Below are positions 43,071 to 50,924 of a DNA stretch of 64,000 nt, piece by piece. Made by a program: the position numbers and the translations under genes. The stretch covers positions 434,001 to 498,000 of the forward strand of contig NZ_JACHEM010000002.1 in the NCBI RefSeq assembly GCF_014207445.1. The letters run 5' to 3'. The notes beneath the pieces are model-generated. The model saw only the letters and a list, made by a program, of their open reading frames with translations, was not told where the DNA came from and ran no database searches. The first letter of the stretch is position 1. Every line of letters begins with the position of its first letter. Source of the stretch: Streptomyces candidus. GTDB lineage: Bacteria; Actinomycetota; Actinomycetes; Streptomycetales; Streptomycetaceae.

Positions 43071-44270
43071 TCAACGGCCCACCGTATCGCCCTCGGCACC
43101 GTCGTTCCGGCTGAGCAGCATCACGTGGCCGCCATGGTGCAGGGGCGTCTCCAGCCGCGGACGGGACACCTCGCCGCCCGTCTCCGCATCGAGGAGGTGT
43201 ACTTCGCCGTGGCCGCCGCGTGTGACGGCTACCCAGTCGGCGCCCCGTGAGGCCGCTACAGCGCGGCGCTGGACGCCCTCCCAGGGAGTGCCGCCGCGCC
43301 TCGGCGCGCCGTCCATGGCGGGCAGGGGGACACGGCGGAGGGAGTCGTCGGCTCCCAGGAGGACCAGTTCGTCGCCGTCGGGGTGTACGCGGGAGAAGGC
43401 CGTGTGGTTCCGGGAGAGGGCCAGCCGGAAGACGAGGCCGGGGCCGAGTTCGGTGCGGAGCGTGTGGCCCGTGCCCAGGTCGTGGCGCCACGCCTGGTTG
43501 GTCCACTCCGGCCACCGCAGCGGGTCGGCAGGACCTCCGCGCAGTGTGGTCCACAGCGCCCGGCCACGAGTGTCCAGACGGAGGTACCAGCCACGGGCGG
43601 GCGATTCCCACGGGATCACCGGCCCGGCCACCAGCGCGTCCCCCTCTCTGCGGGCCGTGTGCACTCCCGTGCCTGTTGCCGCGAACACCCGCCCCGCGCC
43701 CGGGTCCTGGGCGTCGCCGTGTCCGTCGTCAGGCAGCGGCAGCAGCGCGTGCGGGGTGGCCACGGGGCAGCCGGGCGGGGCCGCGAGGAGATCCGCGAAC
43801 CGGTGGACGGCCAGCGCGCCGGGCTCCCGGTGCCGCAGCACGACGAGTGGATCGCCGCCGCCCAGCACCGTCACGCCCGGTTCGCCGATGCGTGTGCGCA
43901 CCCGAGCGGCCTCTCCGGTGGCCAGGTCGACGACCGTCAGGAGGTCCGACCAGGGCTCGGTGTTGTCGCCCAGACCGGTGGTGACGGCCAGTCGGCGACC
44001 TGCCGGATCACAGGCCAGATGTTCGCCCGGCACGGCGACCGGGACCGTGAGTGCCACGAGGTCGTCGCCGAACGGATCGAGCACCAGGAGTTCGCCCCGG
44101 CGGTCGTCGACACAGGCCACCCGTCCTCCCGGCAGCGCCAAGAACCCTGCGTGCTCGGAGAGATGACGCCCGGTGAGGCGGCCGATGAGGGTGCCGTCCG
44201 GCACGGACAGCACATGGACGGCCCCCTCCACGTGGTCGGAGACGAGCAGTACGGAAGCGGCAGCGGTCAC
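43071..44270 (-). CDS. Beta-propeller protein divergent from the metallophore operon
   Basis: A 399-residue protein of repeated ~40-residue beta-sheet units of the YncE/WD-like kind ('SVPDGTLIGRL', 'ALPGGRVACVDDRRGELLVL', 'DPAGRRLAVTTGLG', 'HPDGDELVLLGADDSLRRV'). No signal peptide or lipobox is visible, so it is probably cytosolic. GGAGG lies 5 bases before GTG 44270. It shares an 86-base promoter region with the transporter operon, centred on a FUR-type operator, so it should also be metal-regulated. A zinc chaperone of the AztD type is a propeller too, but I do not see its secretion signal or His-rich loops. Confidence 0.7.
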   Translation of the reverse strand: MTAAASVLLVSDHVEGAVHVLSVPDGTLIGRLTGRHLSEHAGFLALPGGRVACVDDRRGELLVLDPFGDDLVALTVPVAVPGEHLACDPAGRRLAVTTGLGDNTEPWSDLLTVVDLATGEAARVRTRIGEPGVTVLGGGDPLVVLRHREPGALAVHRFADLLAAPPGCPVATPHALLPLPDDGHGDAQDPGAGRVFAATGTGVHTARREGDALVAGPVIPWESPARGWYLRLDTRGRALWTTLRGGPADPLRWPEWTNQAWRHDLGTGHTLRTELGPGLVFRLALSRNHTAFSRVHPDGDELVLLGADDSLRRVPLPAMDGAPRRGGTPWEGVQRRAVAASRGADWVAVTRGGHGEVHLLDAETGGEVSRPRLETPLHHGGHVMLLSRNDGAEGDTVGR

Positions 44271-44287
44271 GGGATCCTCCAGAGGGC

Positions 44288-44317
44288 TTACTAGTGAAAA
44301 TGATTATCATGTATGTT
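44288..44317 (+). promoter_or_regulatory. Promoter with Zur-like FUR-family operator in its spacer
   Basis: TTACTA (44288-44293) and TATGTT (44312-44317) are spaced by 18 bases. The 15-mer TGAAAATGATTATCA (44295-44309) fills the spacer. It is a 7-1-7 inverted repeat with one mismatched pair, the form bound by FUR-family repressors. In Streptomyces iron regulation is mainly by DtxR-type DmdR1 at a different box, while Zur uses sites close to TGAAAATGATTTTCA. Zinc repression is therefore the better guess. Confidence 0.7.
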
Positions 44318-44356
44318 CAGTGCGTTCCAGGTTCCTGAGAAGAAGTGAGGGCATCG

Positions 44357-45334
44357 ATGCTCCGCGCACCATCGAGATTCGTCCGTAGGTGGCTCGCCGC
44401 AACGCTGGTGGGGTCCGTCCTGGTCGGCTGCGGCTCGTCCTCGGATGGGGCCACGAGCGGCAAGGCCGGGCCCGGCGCGAGGACCGAGGTCACCGTTGAA
44501 CCCATCAAGGCGGCAACGGAGTTGACCGACGTCAACGGCGTCAAGGTCTCCCTGCCGAAGCCTCCGGAGCGGATCGTCTGCCTGTTCGCGCTCTGCGACG
44601 ACATCCTGACCGAGCTCGGCATCGTCCCGGTGGCCACCAACAGTTCGCTGCTCGCCCACGCCGAGTTCCTGGGCAAGGACCGGGCGGGCAAGGTCGACGT
44701 GATCCCCGGCGGGTTCATCGCCCCGGAGGTGGAGGCGATCCTCGCCCACAAGCCGGACCTCGTGATCGGGCTGGGCGACACCCACGGCAAGCTCGCCCCC
44801 GCACTGAAGGGCGCCACCACCTTCTGGGCCGTACAGCCCGAGTCGTGGCAGGACAGTGTCGGCTACCTGCGCGACACCGCTGCCCTCACCGGGCGCACTG
44901 CCGAGGGGGAGAAGGCTGAACGGACCTTCCGGACCAAGCTCGCCAAGGCCGAGAAGGCTCCGAGCGACAGGACCGCGCTGATCATCTACGGCAGTGACGA
45001 GAACTTCGGTGTCGCCACCCCGGAGAGCGACGTGACCGCCAGCCTGTTTCCCAAGATTTCCCAGTATCCGTGGAAGTCCCGTGGTGTGCAGGGGAGTTAC
45101 AGCCTGGAAGAAATTCTCGCCAAGGACGTCGACGTGCTGTTCGTCGAGACGATGAGCTTCGGCGGGGCGGACGGCAAGCTGTCGGAGAAGCTGGCGAAGA
45201 ACCCTCTCTGGAGCAAGATCCCAGCCGTGAAGAACGGCGATGTCCACGAGGTGAACCCCGAGGTGTGGGCCAAGGGGCGCGGCACCCGTTCGCTGGGCAT
45301 CGTCCTCGACGAGGCCACGGCCGCGCTGCGGTGA
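44357..45334 (+). CDS. FecB/siderophore-type metal-chelate binding lipoprotein
   Basis: A 325-residue extracytoplasmic lipoprotein (lipobox 'LVGC', Cys about residue 25). It is a class III binding protein: 'GVKVSLPKPPERIVCLFALC', 'PEVEAILAHKPDLVIGLG', 'VAVVG'-like hinge replaced by 'ALIIYGSDENFGVATPESD', and 'VNPEVWAKGRGTRSLGIVLD' at the end. Such proteins capture metal-siderophore or cobalamin-like chelates. ATG 44357 has GAGG 6 bases upstream; GTG 44345 is an alternative. It is the first gene of the ~12.6-kb unit, directly behind the Zur-like promoter, and its stop overlaps the permease GTG. Confidence 0.9.
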   Translation: MLRAPSRFVRRWLAATLVGSVLVGCGSSSDGATSGKAGPGARTEVTVEPIKAATELTDVNGVKVSLPKPPERIVCLFALCDDILTELGIVPVATNSSLLAHAEFLGKDRAGKVDVIPGGFIAPEVEAILAHKPDLVIGLGDTHGKLAPALKGATTFWAVQPESWQDSVGYLRDTAALTGRTAEGEKAERTFRTKLAKAEKAPSDRTALIIYGSDENFGVATPESDVTASLFPKISQYPWKSRGVQGSYSLEEILAKDVDVLFVETMSFGGADGKLSEKLAKNPLWSKIPAVKNGDVHEVNPEVWAKGRGTRSLGIVLDEATAALR

Positions 45335-46461
45335 GGGCGCCCTCCGCCACGCCCGCCGCCGCAGACCCTGCGGCGGACAGGGCCCGCCGCAGGGTGCCGC
45401 GCCCGCGGGTGCGGCAGCCTCTGCTGGTGGTGGCCGCACTGACCGTGGCGTCGCTCTGCGCGCTGTGCCTGGGCACCCCCTACGTGCCACCGCACCGGCT
45501 CGCCGGTGCGCTCCTTGACGGGGACGCCACGCTCGCCGGGATCGTCGTCGGCGAACTCCGGGTGCCGCGGCTGGTGTTGGCGCTGATCGCCGGGGCCTGC
45601 CTGGGTGCGGCGGGGCTCGTGCTCCAGGAGGCCCTGCGCAACCCGCTGGCCGTGCCGGAGATGCTGGGCGTCTCGTCGGGGGCGGCGCTGGGGGTGGCCG
45701 CACCGTTGGTGCTGGCCCTGTCGCTGCCCGCCGCCGTCCAGCCGCTGCTCGCGCTGGCCGGGGCAGCGCTCGGCGGCGGGCTGACACTGCTCGCCGCCGG
45801 TCTCGGGCGCAGTCCGGCGGCGGTGCTGCTGACCGGCGCCGCCGTCGCTGCGGCGCTGCAGGCCGCGTTGCTTGTCCTGATGGTCATGGCGGACCAACTC
45901 GACCTTCAGCTCATCTACCGCTATCTGCTCGGCTCCCTCTCCGCCCGGACCTGGGACGACGTATCGGGATTGTGGCCGTGGCTGCTCGTCGCGGTCCCCG
46001 CCCTCGTTCTGTGCGCGCCGATCCTTTCGGTGCTGCGGCTGGGGGACGAGGACGCCGAGGCGCTGGGGGTGCGCGCCCAGCGGGCGCGGCTGGCCGCGCT
46101 GGCCATCGCCGTCCTGCTGATCGCGCCCGTCACGGCGGTGTGCGGGCCCGTCGCGTGGGTGGGCTTCCTCGCCCCGCATCTGGCCCGTTGGTTCAACCCT
46201 GCTGCGGGGGCGGTGCGTTGGCTTCCGTGGTCGGCTGCCTGGGGTGCCGTCGTCGTCATGGTCGCCGATGTCCCCGCCAGGCTGGCACTGGCCCCCGTGG
46301 AGACACCGGCGGGCGCCTGGACGGCCTTGCTGGGAGTGCCGGCCGGGGTCGCCCTGATGCGGTCCGGGCGCCGTCGCCGGGCAGCCGGGCCGGCCCTTTC
46401 CGCCGCTGTGCCGGCGCAGCCGGACGCACATCGCACGACCGGAACGGAGAACGTACGGTGA
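45331..46461 (+). CDS. FecCD-family metal-chelate ABC permease 1
   Basis: A 376-residue membrane protein with about ten helices. Hallmarks of the BtuC/FecCD family are 'RVPRLVLALIAGACLGAAGL', 'ALRNPLAVPEMLGVSSGAAL' and 'GPVAWVGFLAPHLARW'. The first ~30 residues are polar and the last ~35 are an Arg/Ala-rich tail. GTGA overlap with the binding-protein stop and GTGA overlap with the next permease show translational coupling. Confidence 0.92.
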   Translation: MRAPSATPAAADPAADRARRRVPRPRVRQPLLVVAALTVASLCALCLGTPYVPPHRLAGALLDGDATLAGIVVGELRVPRLVLALIAGACLGAAGLVLQEALRNPLAVPEMLGVSSGAALGVAAPLVLALSLPAAVQPLLALAGAALGGGLTLLAAGLGRSPAAVLLTGAAVAAALQAALLVLMVMADQLDLQLIYRYLLGSLSARTWDDVSGLWPWLLVAVPALVLCAPILSVLRLGDEDAEALGVRAQRARLAALAIAVLLIAPVTAVCGPVAWVGFLAPHLARWFNPAAGAVRWLPWSAAWGAVVVMVADVPARLALAPVETPAGAWTALLGVPAGVALMRSGRRRRAAGPALSAAVPAQPDAHRTTGTENVR

Positions 46462-47465
46462 ACCGGCGTTTCGTGGGGCTCGCGGCGCTGGCCGTCGTAT
46501 GCGCCGGGGTGGAACTGGTTGCCGGCCGCGGGATGTCCCCGAGTGCGGTCTGGGACGTGCTGGGCGGTGGCGGGGAGGTGACGGAACGGCACATTCTCCT
46601 CCAGCTGCGGCTGCCCAGGATGCTGGTGGCCCTCGGTGCGGGCGCGAGCCTGGCCGTGGCCGGACTGGTCCTGCAGTCCGCGCTGCGCAACCCCCTCGCC
46701 GGGCCCGAGGTGACGGGCGTGACACCGGGCGCGGTTCTCGGTGCCGTCACTGCGACGGCCCTGGGGCTCGCCGGGTGGGACTCGCCGCTGGCCGTGGTGC
46801 TCGCTGCGTGCACGGGCGGGTGCGTCGGTGCGTTGCTGCTCTGGCTGCTCGCCGGCCGCACAGGTGCGGACCCCGCCCAGACCGCTGTGCACGGAGTGCT
46901 GGTGTCGGCGGTGCTCGGCGGACTCACCGCCATGGTGCTGCTCGTGGAGCCGGGAGAACTCGGCAGCGTCGTGCAGTGGTTGGTCGGCACCACGGAGGGC
47001 CGCGTCTGGGAGCACTGGCACCTGCTGTGGCCCTGGGCCCTGCTGTGGGGGACCGCGGTCTGGCTGCTGGCCGGCCCGCTGACCCTGCTGCGCTGCGGTG
47101 ACGACATCGCCCTGGCCGCCGGCCTCTCGGCCGGGCGGGCCCGTACTCTCGCGCTGCTGTGCGCGGTGGCACTGACGGCCGGTGCGGTGGCCGCCGTCGG
47201 GGCGCTGGGTTTCGTGGGGCTGCTGGTCCCGCATCTGGCCCTCGCCGTCTTCGGCGCGGACCTGCGCACGAGCCTTCCCGGGGCGGCCCTGCTGGGCGCG
47301 GTCGTGGTGTGCGGGGCGGACGCCGTGGCCCAGCTGTCCTCGCGAATACTCGCCGAGACGCTGGACGCCGGCCGGCTCACGGTTCCGGTCGGCGCGCTCA
47401 CCGCCTGCCTCGGAGCCGCGTTGCTGCTGGTCGTCGTGCGGCGATCGCCGAGCCATACATTCTGA
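46458..47465 (+). CDS. FecCD-family metal-chelate ABC permease 2
   Basis: A 335-residue homologue of the preceding permease: 'RLPRMLVALGAGASLAVAGL', 'ALRNPLAGPEVTGVTPGAVL' and 'GALGFVGLLVPHLALAVFGA'. Two different FecCD subunits imply a heterodimeric importer, as in FecCD and FepDG. GTG start overlaps the upstream stop. Confidence 0.92.
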   Translation: MNRRFVGLAALAVVCAGVELVAGRGMSPSAVWDVLGGGGEVTERHILLQLRLPRMLVALGAGASLAVAGLVLQSALRNPLAGPEVTGVTPGAVLGAVTATALGLAGWDSPLAVVLAACTGGCVGALLLWLLAGRTGADPAQTAVHGVLVSAVLGGLTAMVLLVEPGELGSVVQWLVGTTEGRVWEHWHLLWPWALLWGTAVWLLAGPLTLLRCGDDIALAAGLSAGRARTLALLCAVALTAGAVAAVGALGFVGLLVPHLALAVFGADLRTSLPGAALLGAVVVCGADAVAQLSSRILAETLDAGRLTVPVGALTACLGAALLLVVVRRSPSHTF

Positions 47466-47484
47466 AGTCCACGGAGGACAAGGC

Positions 47485-48312
47485 ATGAGCCTTACCCAGT
47501 CCATCGGAATACACGTCGAGGGGGTCCATTTCGGCTACCCCGCGCGGCCCGTGCTGCGGGGGGTGGACCTGACCGTACGGCCGGGCGAGCTGACCGCTCT
47601 CATCGGCCTCAACGGCTGCGGGAAGTCGACCCTGCTGCGACTGGCCGCCGGCCTGCTCCGACCGAACCGGGGGCGCGTACTGCTCGGCGGGGAGGATCTC
47701 GCCCGGCTCTCCCGGCGGGCCACGGCGGCCAGGGTGGCGCTGTTGCACCAGTCCGCGCCCGCCGTACCGGGGATGACGGTACGGCACCTGGTGCGGCAGG
47801 GGCGGTACGCGGCGCGGGGCCCACTGGGGATGTTGCGCGAGGGCGACGACCCCGTCGTGCACCGGGCTTTGCGCGACGTCGGTGTGGAGCACTGGGCCGA
47901 CCGGGACGTCGACGCGCTGTCGGGGGGCGAGCGCCAGCGGGTACGGCTCGCGATGGCGCTCGCCCAGGACACCCGCGTTCTGCTGCTCGACGAGCCGACC
48001 ACCTACCTGGACCTGCATCACCAGCTCGACGTGCTGCGCACGGTGGTCCGCCTGCGCGAGGAGCGGGGGCTGACCGTGGTGATGGTGCTGCACGATCTGG
48101 CCCATGCCGCCCGGTTCGCCGAACGCATCGTCGCGCTCCGCGAAGGCCTCGTGGTGGCCGACGGAGCGCCGAAGGAGGTCGTCACGCCGGGACTCCTCGC
48201 GGACGTGCTCAAGGTGGCGGGCCGCGTCGGCACGGACCCCGAGGGCGGCTGGCCGGTGTGTTACCCAGATCACCCCCTCCACGCACTAGAAAATGAAAAT
48301 CAGTTCCATTAG
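47485..48312 (+). CDS. FecE-type metal-chelate ABC ATPase
   Basis: A 275-residue ATPase. Walker A 'GLNGCGKST' (about residues 42-50), signature 'LSGGERQRVRLAMALAQD', Walker B 'VLLLDEPTTYLDLHHQ' (the DLxHQ tail is typical of FecE/FhuC) and 'VLHDLAHAARFAE'. CGGAGGA precedes the ATG. The last codons contain the AT-rich segment that holds a second possible FUR-type site. Confidence 0.93.
   Translation: MSLTQSIGIHVEGVHFGYPARPVLRGVDLTVRPGELTALIGLNGCGKSTLLRLAAGLLRPNRGRVLLGGEDLARLSRRATAARVALLHQSAPAVPGMTVRHLVRQGRYAARGPLGMLREGDDPVVHRALRDVGVEHWADRDVDALSGGERQRVRLAMALAQDTRVLLLDEPTTYLDLHHQLDVLRTVVRLREERGLTVVMVLHDLAHAARFAERIVALREGLVVADGAPKEVVTPGLLADVLKVAGRVGTDPEGGWPVCYPDHPLHALENENQFH
48294..48308 (+). promoter_or_regulatory. 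Degenerate second FUR/Zur-type site before the peptide gene
   Basis: TGAAAATCAGTTCCA has the complete left half TGAAAAT of the site at 44295 and 5 of 7 matching bases in the right half. It lies 61 bases upstream of the 37-codon peptide gene, overlapping the ATPase 3' end. TTGACG at 48318-48323 is a fair -35; the -10 (about 48341-48346, TCATCT) is weak. It suggests separate metal-controlled transcription of the peptide. Confidence 0.4.
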
Positions 48313-48368
48313 TGTCGTTGACGGCGCTCAACCGAACGCCTCATCTCCCTTACGCATTAGGAGAGTTC

Positions 48369-48482
48369 ATGGACAACGAGCAGATCTTCGCCCCGATCGC
48401 CGACCCGGGTCAGCTGGCCCACGCCTCGGCCTCCCACTCCAACGCCCTCGTCGAGAACCCCTTCGAGGACAACGAGGAGTAA
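48369..48482 (+). CDS. RiPP precursor peptide (37 residues)
   Basis: A small acidic peptide translated from ATG 48369 with AGGAG 5 bases upstream and stopped by TAA. The N-terminal part ('MDNEQIFAPIADPGQLA') would be the leader. Residues 18-25 read HASASHSN, with His18, His23, Ser20, Ser22 and Ser24. The C-terminal part ('ALVENPFEDNEE') is strongly acidic and could be a follower or part of the leader signal. There is no Cys, so azoline formation would use Ser and give (methyl-free) oxazolines or oxazoles. It is directly followed by a hairpin and by cyclodehydratase, YcaO and dehydrogenase genes. The core boundaries are inference. Confidence 0.8.
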   Translation: MDNEQIFAPIADPGQLAHASASHSNALVENPFEDNEE

Positions 48483-48505
48483 TCGAGGGCCTCAACACCC
48501 TCACC

Positions 48506-48539
48506 GTGGGCCCACCCGTTTCCTTTCGGGCGGGCCCAC
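48506..48539 (+). terminator. Hairpin between the precursor and the modification genes
   Basis: GTGGGCCC (48506-48513) pairs with GGGCCCAC (48532-48539); inside, CCCG pairs with CGGG around a T-rich loop, with one A-C mismatch. Placed 24 bases after the precursor stop and 35 before the next GTG, it could end part of the transcripts so that precursor mRNA exceeds enzyme mRNA. Confidence 0.7.
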
Positions 48540-48573
48540 GCCCATCCCAAGCCCTTTCGCCAGGAGGATCGCC

Positions 48574-49443
48574 GTGTCCCGCACCCGGCTCGCACCCGGT
48601 GTCGAAGTCGTCGCCGTGCCAGGGCGAGGTCTCGCAGTCCGCACCACCGCAGGAGAGTTCCTCACCGTCAGAACCCGGGAGGCGGGTGAGAGTGCTCTGC
48701 TCTCCCGGCTGTCCGAAGACGGCCCGGTCCCGACGGACGAGGACCTCGACCGTGTCGTCAAGGCCTTCGAGCAGGCCGGCTATCTGACGGACGAACCCCA
48801 GCTCCCGCGCTGGCCCGCTGCCCGCCGGGACATCCGGCTTCTCGGCGATCCGATACTGACGCGACCGCTGGCCGCGAACCTGGCGGCCATGGGTGCCGAG
48901 CCCCGAACGACACCTGCCGGGGCCGCCGCGGACGTGTCACCGGTGCAGATCGCGGACCTGCTCGCCGGAGGGCCCGCCGCCGTCGTGTGGTGCCTCGACG
49001 GACCCGTACCCGCCGGATGGTGGAACGCCGCCGACCGGCTGCCCGAGCACGGGGTCGCCTGGCTGCGCTGCCACCGCGAGGGCTGGCAGGCGTACGTCGA
49101 ACCCCTTGCCGCTGGTCCCGGCGACGTCACCTCGGCCCACGTCCGGGCCCGCCGGCTCGCCGCCACCCCGGCCCACCGCGAGCTGGCCGCCTACTGGAGC
49201 GGGCCCCGTACGTCCGGCGCACCGGTCCGGCTCGGCGTCCCCGCCGCCGCCCTGCTCGCGGCCCTGCTCGCCGACGACCTCGGCCGATGGGCCACCGGAG
49301 CCGCCGACACGGCCGGGTTCCCGGCACGACGTCGACTCCGGCGCATTGACCTGCGCACGCTGAGCGTCACCGAGCACCCGGTCCTGCCGGTGCCCGCCGT
49401 CGCACCGACGCCGGTCGCACCGATACCGAAGAGAGACGAATGA
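48574..49443 (+). CDS. TOMM cyclodehydratase partner: RRE plus E1-like domain
   Basis: A 289-residue protein of the bacteriocin cyclodehydratase C-protein type. Residues 1-75 form a PqqD-like RiPP recognition element: 'VPGRGLAVRTTAGEFLTVRT' then 'DEDLDRVVKAFEQAGYLTDE'. It should bind the leader of the 37-residue peptide. Residues 86-107 ('DIRLLGDPILTRPLAANLAA') start a degenerate ThiF/E1-like domain without an ATP loop or CxxC zinc site. CAGGAGG precedes GTG 48574. It would deliver the peptide to the YcaO encoded two genes downstream. Confidence 0.82.
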   Translation: MSRTRLAPGVEVVAVPGRGLAVRTTAGEFLTVRTREAGESALLSRLSEDGPVPTDEDLDRVVKAFEQAGYLTDEPQLPRWPAARRDIRLLGDPILTRPLAANLAAMGAEPRTTPAGAAADVSPVQIADLLAGGPAAVVWCLDGPVPAGWWNAADRLPEHGVAWLRCHREGWQAYVEPLAAGPGDVTSAHVRARRLAATPAHRELAAYWSGPRTSGAPVRLGVPAAALLAALLADDLGRWATGAADTAGFPARRRLRRIDLRTLSVTEHPVLPVPAVAPTPVAPIPKRDE

Positions 49444-50924
49444 GGTCCTTCCGTACGGCTGTCGGAAACCTCGCCACGGACGTCTGCCTTCCCGACGGCC
49501 GCGGCCCTTTCCCCGCCGTCCTCATCCGCACCCCGTACGACCGCGCCCGGCATCTTGCCGAGGCGCGCGGCTGGGCCCGGCGGCGCTTCGCCGTCGTCGT
49601 CCAGGACGTGCGGGGCCGCTTCGCCTCACCGGGGGAGTGGCAGCCCTACGAGAACGAGGCTGCCGACGGGGCGGTGACCGCCCGATGGATCCGGCAGCAG
49701 CCGTGGAGCGACGGACGGTACGTCGCTGTCGGCTCGTCCTATGCCGCCCACTGCGCCCTCGTTCTTGCCCTCGAAGCGCACGGGGAGCCGGCGGCAGAGC
49801 CGGACGCCGTCATCGCTGCCGTGCCCGCACTCGGCGCCGCCGAGACCGCCCGCGAACCCTCCGGTGTCGAGCGGCTGCTGGCCCGCGCCGGGTGGTGGGC
49901 CGCGCACGGGGACCGGCGTGACTCCGACGAGAGCGCGCTGGACAAGGCGATCGCCGCGGACCCCGACCTGCTCACCCATCTGCCCGTCACCGGCCTTCCC
50001 GGTCGGATGGGGCGCGACCTCCCCTCCTGGGCAGGGTTGTGGGCGCGCGGTGGGCGCGGCCGGCTCGTCGCCCTGGCCACCCGGGCCGAGATCCCCCTGC
50101 TCGCGGTCGGCGGCCACCACGACCACTTCACCGAGGAAACCATCGCGCTGTGGCGCACCTGGGGCGGGCCCTCGGCCCGCCTGCTCCTCGGCCCCTGGGG
50201 GCACGGCCTCGTCACCGCACCAGGACCCGACGCCGGCCCTTCCCACCGGGTCGTCCTCGGCGACCTGTACGCGAACTGGGCACGCCGCGCTCTGGACGGC
50301 GCGCTCGCGCCCGGCCGCCACGGTGCGCTGGCACTGGGGGGCGGTGACCTGTGGCTGCCCGCGGACACCGACGGCGAACCGCGCGTCCAGCGGCTGCGGC
50401 TGCTGCACGGCGCCGACTTCACCGCCGACCCCGGCCGCCCCGTCCGCTCCGACGACCTCACGGTGCCCACCGGGGAACCCGCCGACCGCTGCCTCCTGGT
50501 CACCTCGCCACTGGCGCGCCCCCTCGACGCAGTCGGGTCCGTACGCATACGGCTGCGGGCCACCGCCGACACTCCGTCCGCCGACTGGGCCGCCCGCCTC
50601 GTGGCCCTCACCCCGGAAGGGACTGCCGAGCGGCTTGCCGTGGGTGTACTGCGACGCGAAGGCCCCTACCAGGAAGAAGAGTTCACGGTCGAACTCGGTC
50701 GGCTCGCCCGCCGCCTGCGGGCCGGCACCCGACTGCGCGTCGAGATCGCCGCACACCATTTCCCGGCCCACGCCCGCAACCCGCACACCGGGGGCGACCC
50801 CATGACGGCCGGCCGGCTGCTCGCCTCCCGGCGGGAAGTCGACGCCACGAGCGTGACGCTGACGCTGCCCGTCCTCCCTTCCCGCCCCACCCCCACCGAC
50901 CCCGCCAAGGAGATCCTGCGATGA
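49440..50924 (+). CDS. CocE/NonD-family X-Pro dipeptidyl-peptidase-like hydrolase
   Basis: A 494-residue serine hydrolase. The N-terminal alpha/beta-hydrolase part has 'VLIRTPYDRARHLAEARGWA', 'VVVQDVRGRFASPGEWQPY' and the nucleophile in 'YVAVGSSYAAH' (Ser100). 'GGHHDHF' and 'LGPWGHG' supply the likely Asp and His. The C-terminal ~150 residues are the jelly-roll domain of the family. No signal peptide, so it acts inside the cell. Placed between the E1-like and YcaO genes with ATGA overlaps, it is a candidate for leader or follower cleavage or for amide/ester chemistry on the product. Confidence 0.85.
   Translation: MRSFRTAVGNLATDVCLPDGRGPFPAVLIRTPYDRARHLAEARGWARRRFAVVVQDVRGRFASPGEWQPYENEAADGAVTARWIRQQPWSDGRYVAVGSSYAAHCALVLALEAHGEPAAEPDAVIAAVPALGAAETAREPSGVERLLARAGWWAAHGDRRDSDESALDKAIAADPDLLTHLPVTGLPGRMGRDLPSWAGLWARGGRGRLVALATRAEIPLLAVGGHHDHFTEETIALWRTWGGPSARLLLGPWGHGLVTAPGPDAGPSHRVVLGDLYANWARRALDGALAPGRHGALALGGGDLWLPADTDGEPRVQRLRLLHGADFTADPGRPVRSDDLTVPTGEPADRCLLVTSPLARPLDAVGSVRIRLRATADTPSADWAARLVALTPEGTAERLAVGVLRREGPYQEEEFTVELGRLARRLRAGTRLRVEIAAHHFPAHARNPHTGGDPMTAGRLLASRREVDATSVTLTLPVLPSRPTPTDPAKEILR

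Noticed and set aside
44281..44340. DtxR/DmdR1 iron box in front of the metal-chelate importer
   Set aside because: The TTAGGTTAGGCT-type consensus is absent; the palindrome has the FUR-family 7-1-7 form instead.
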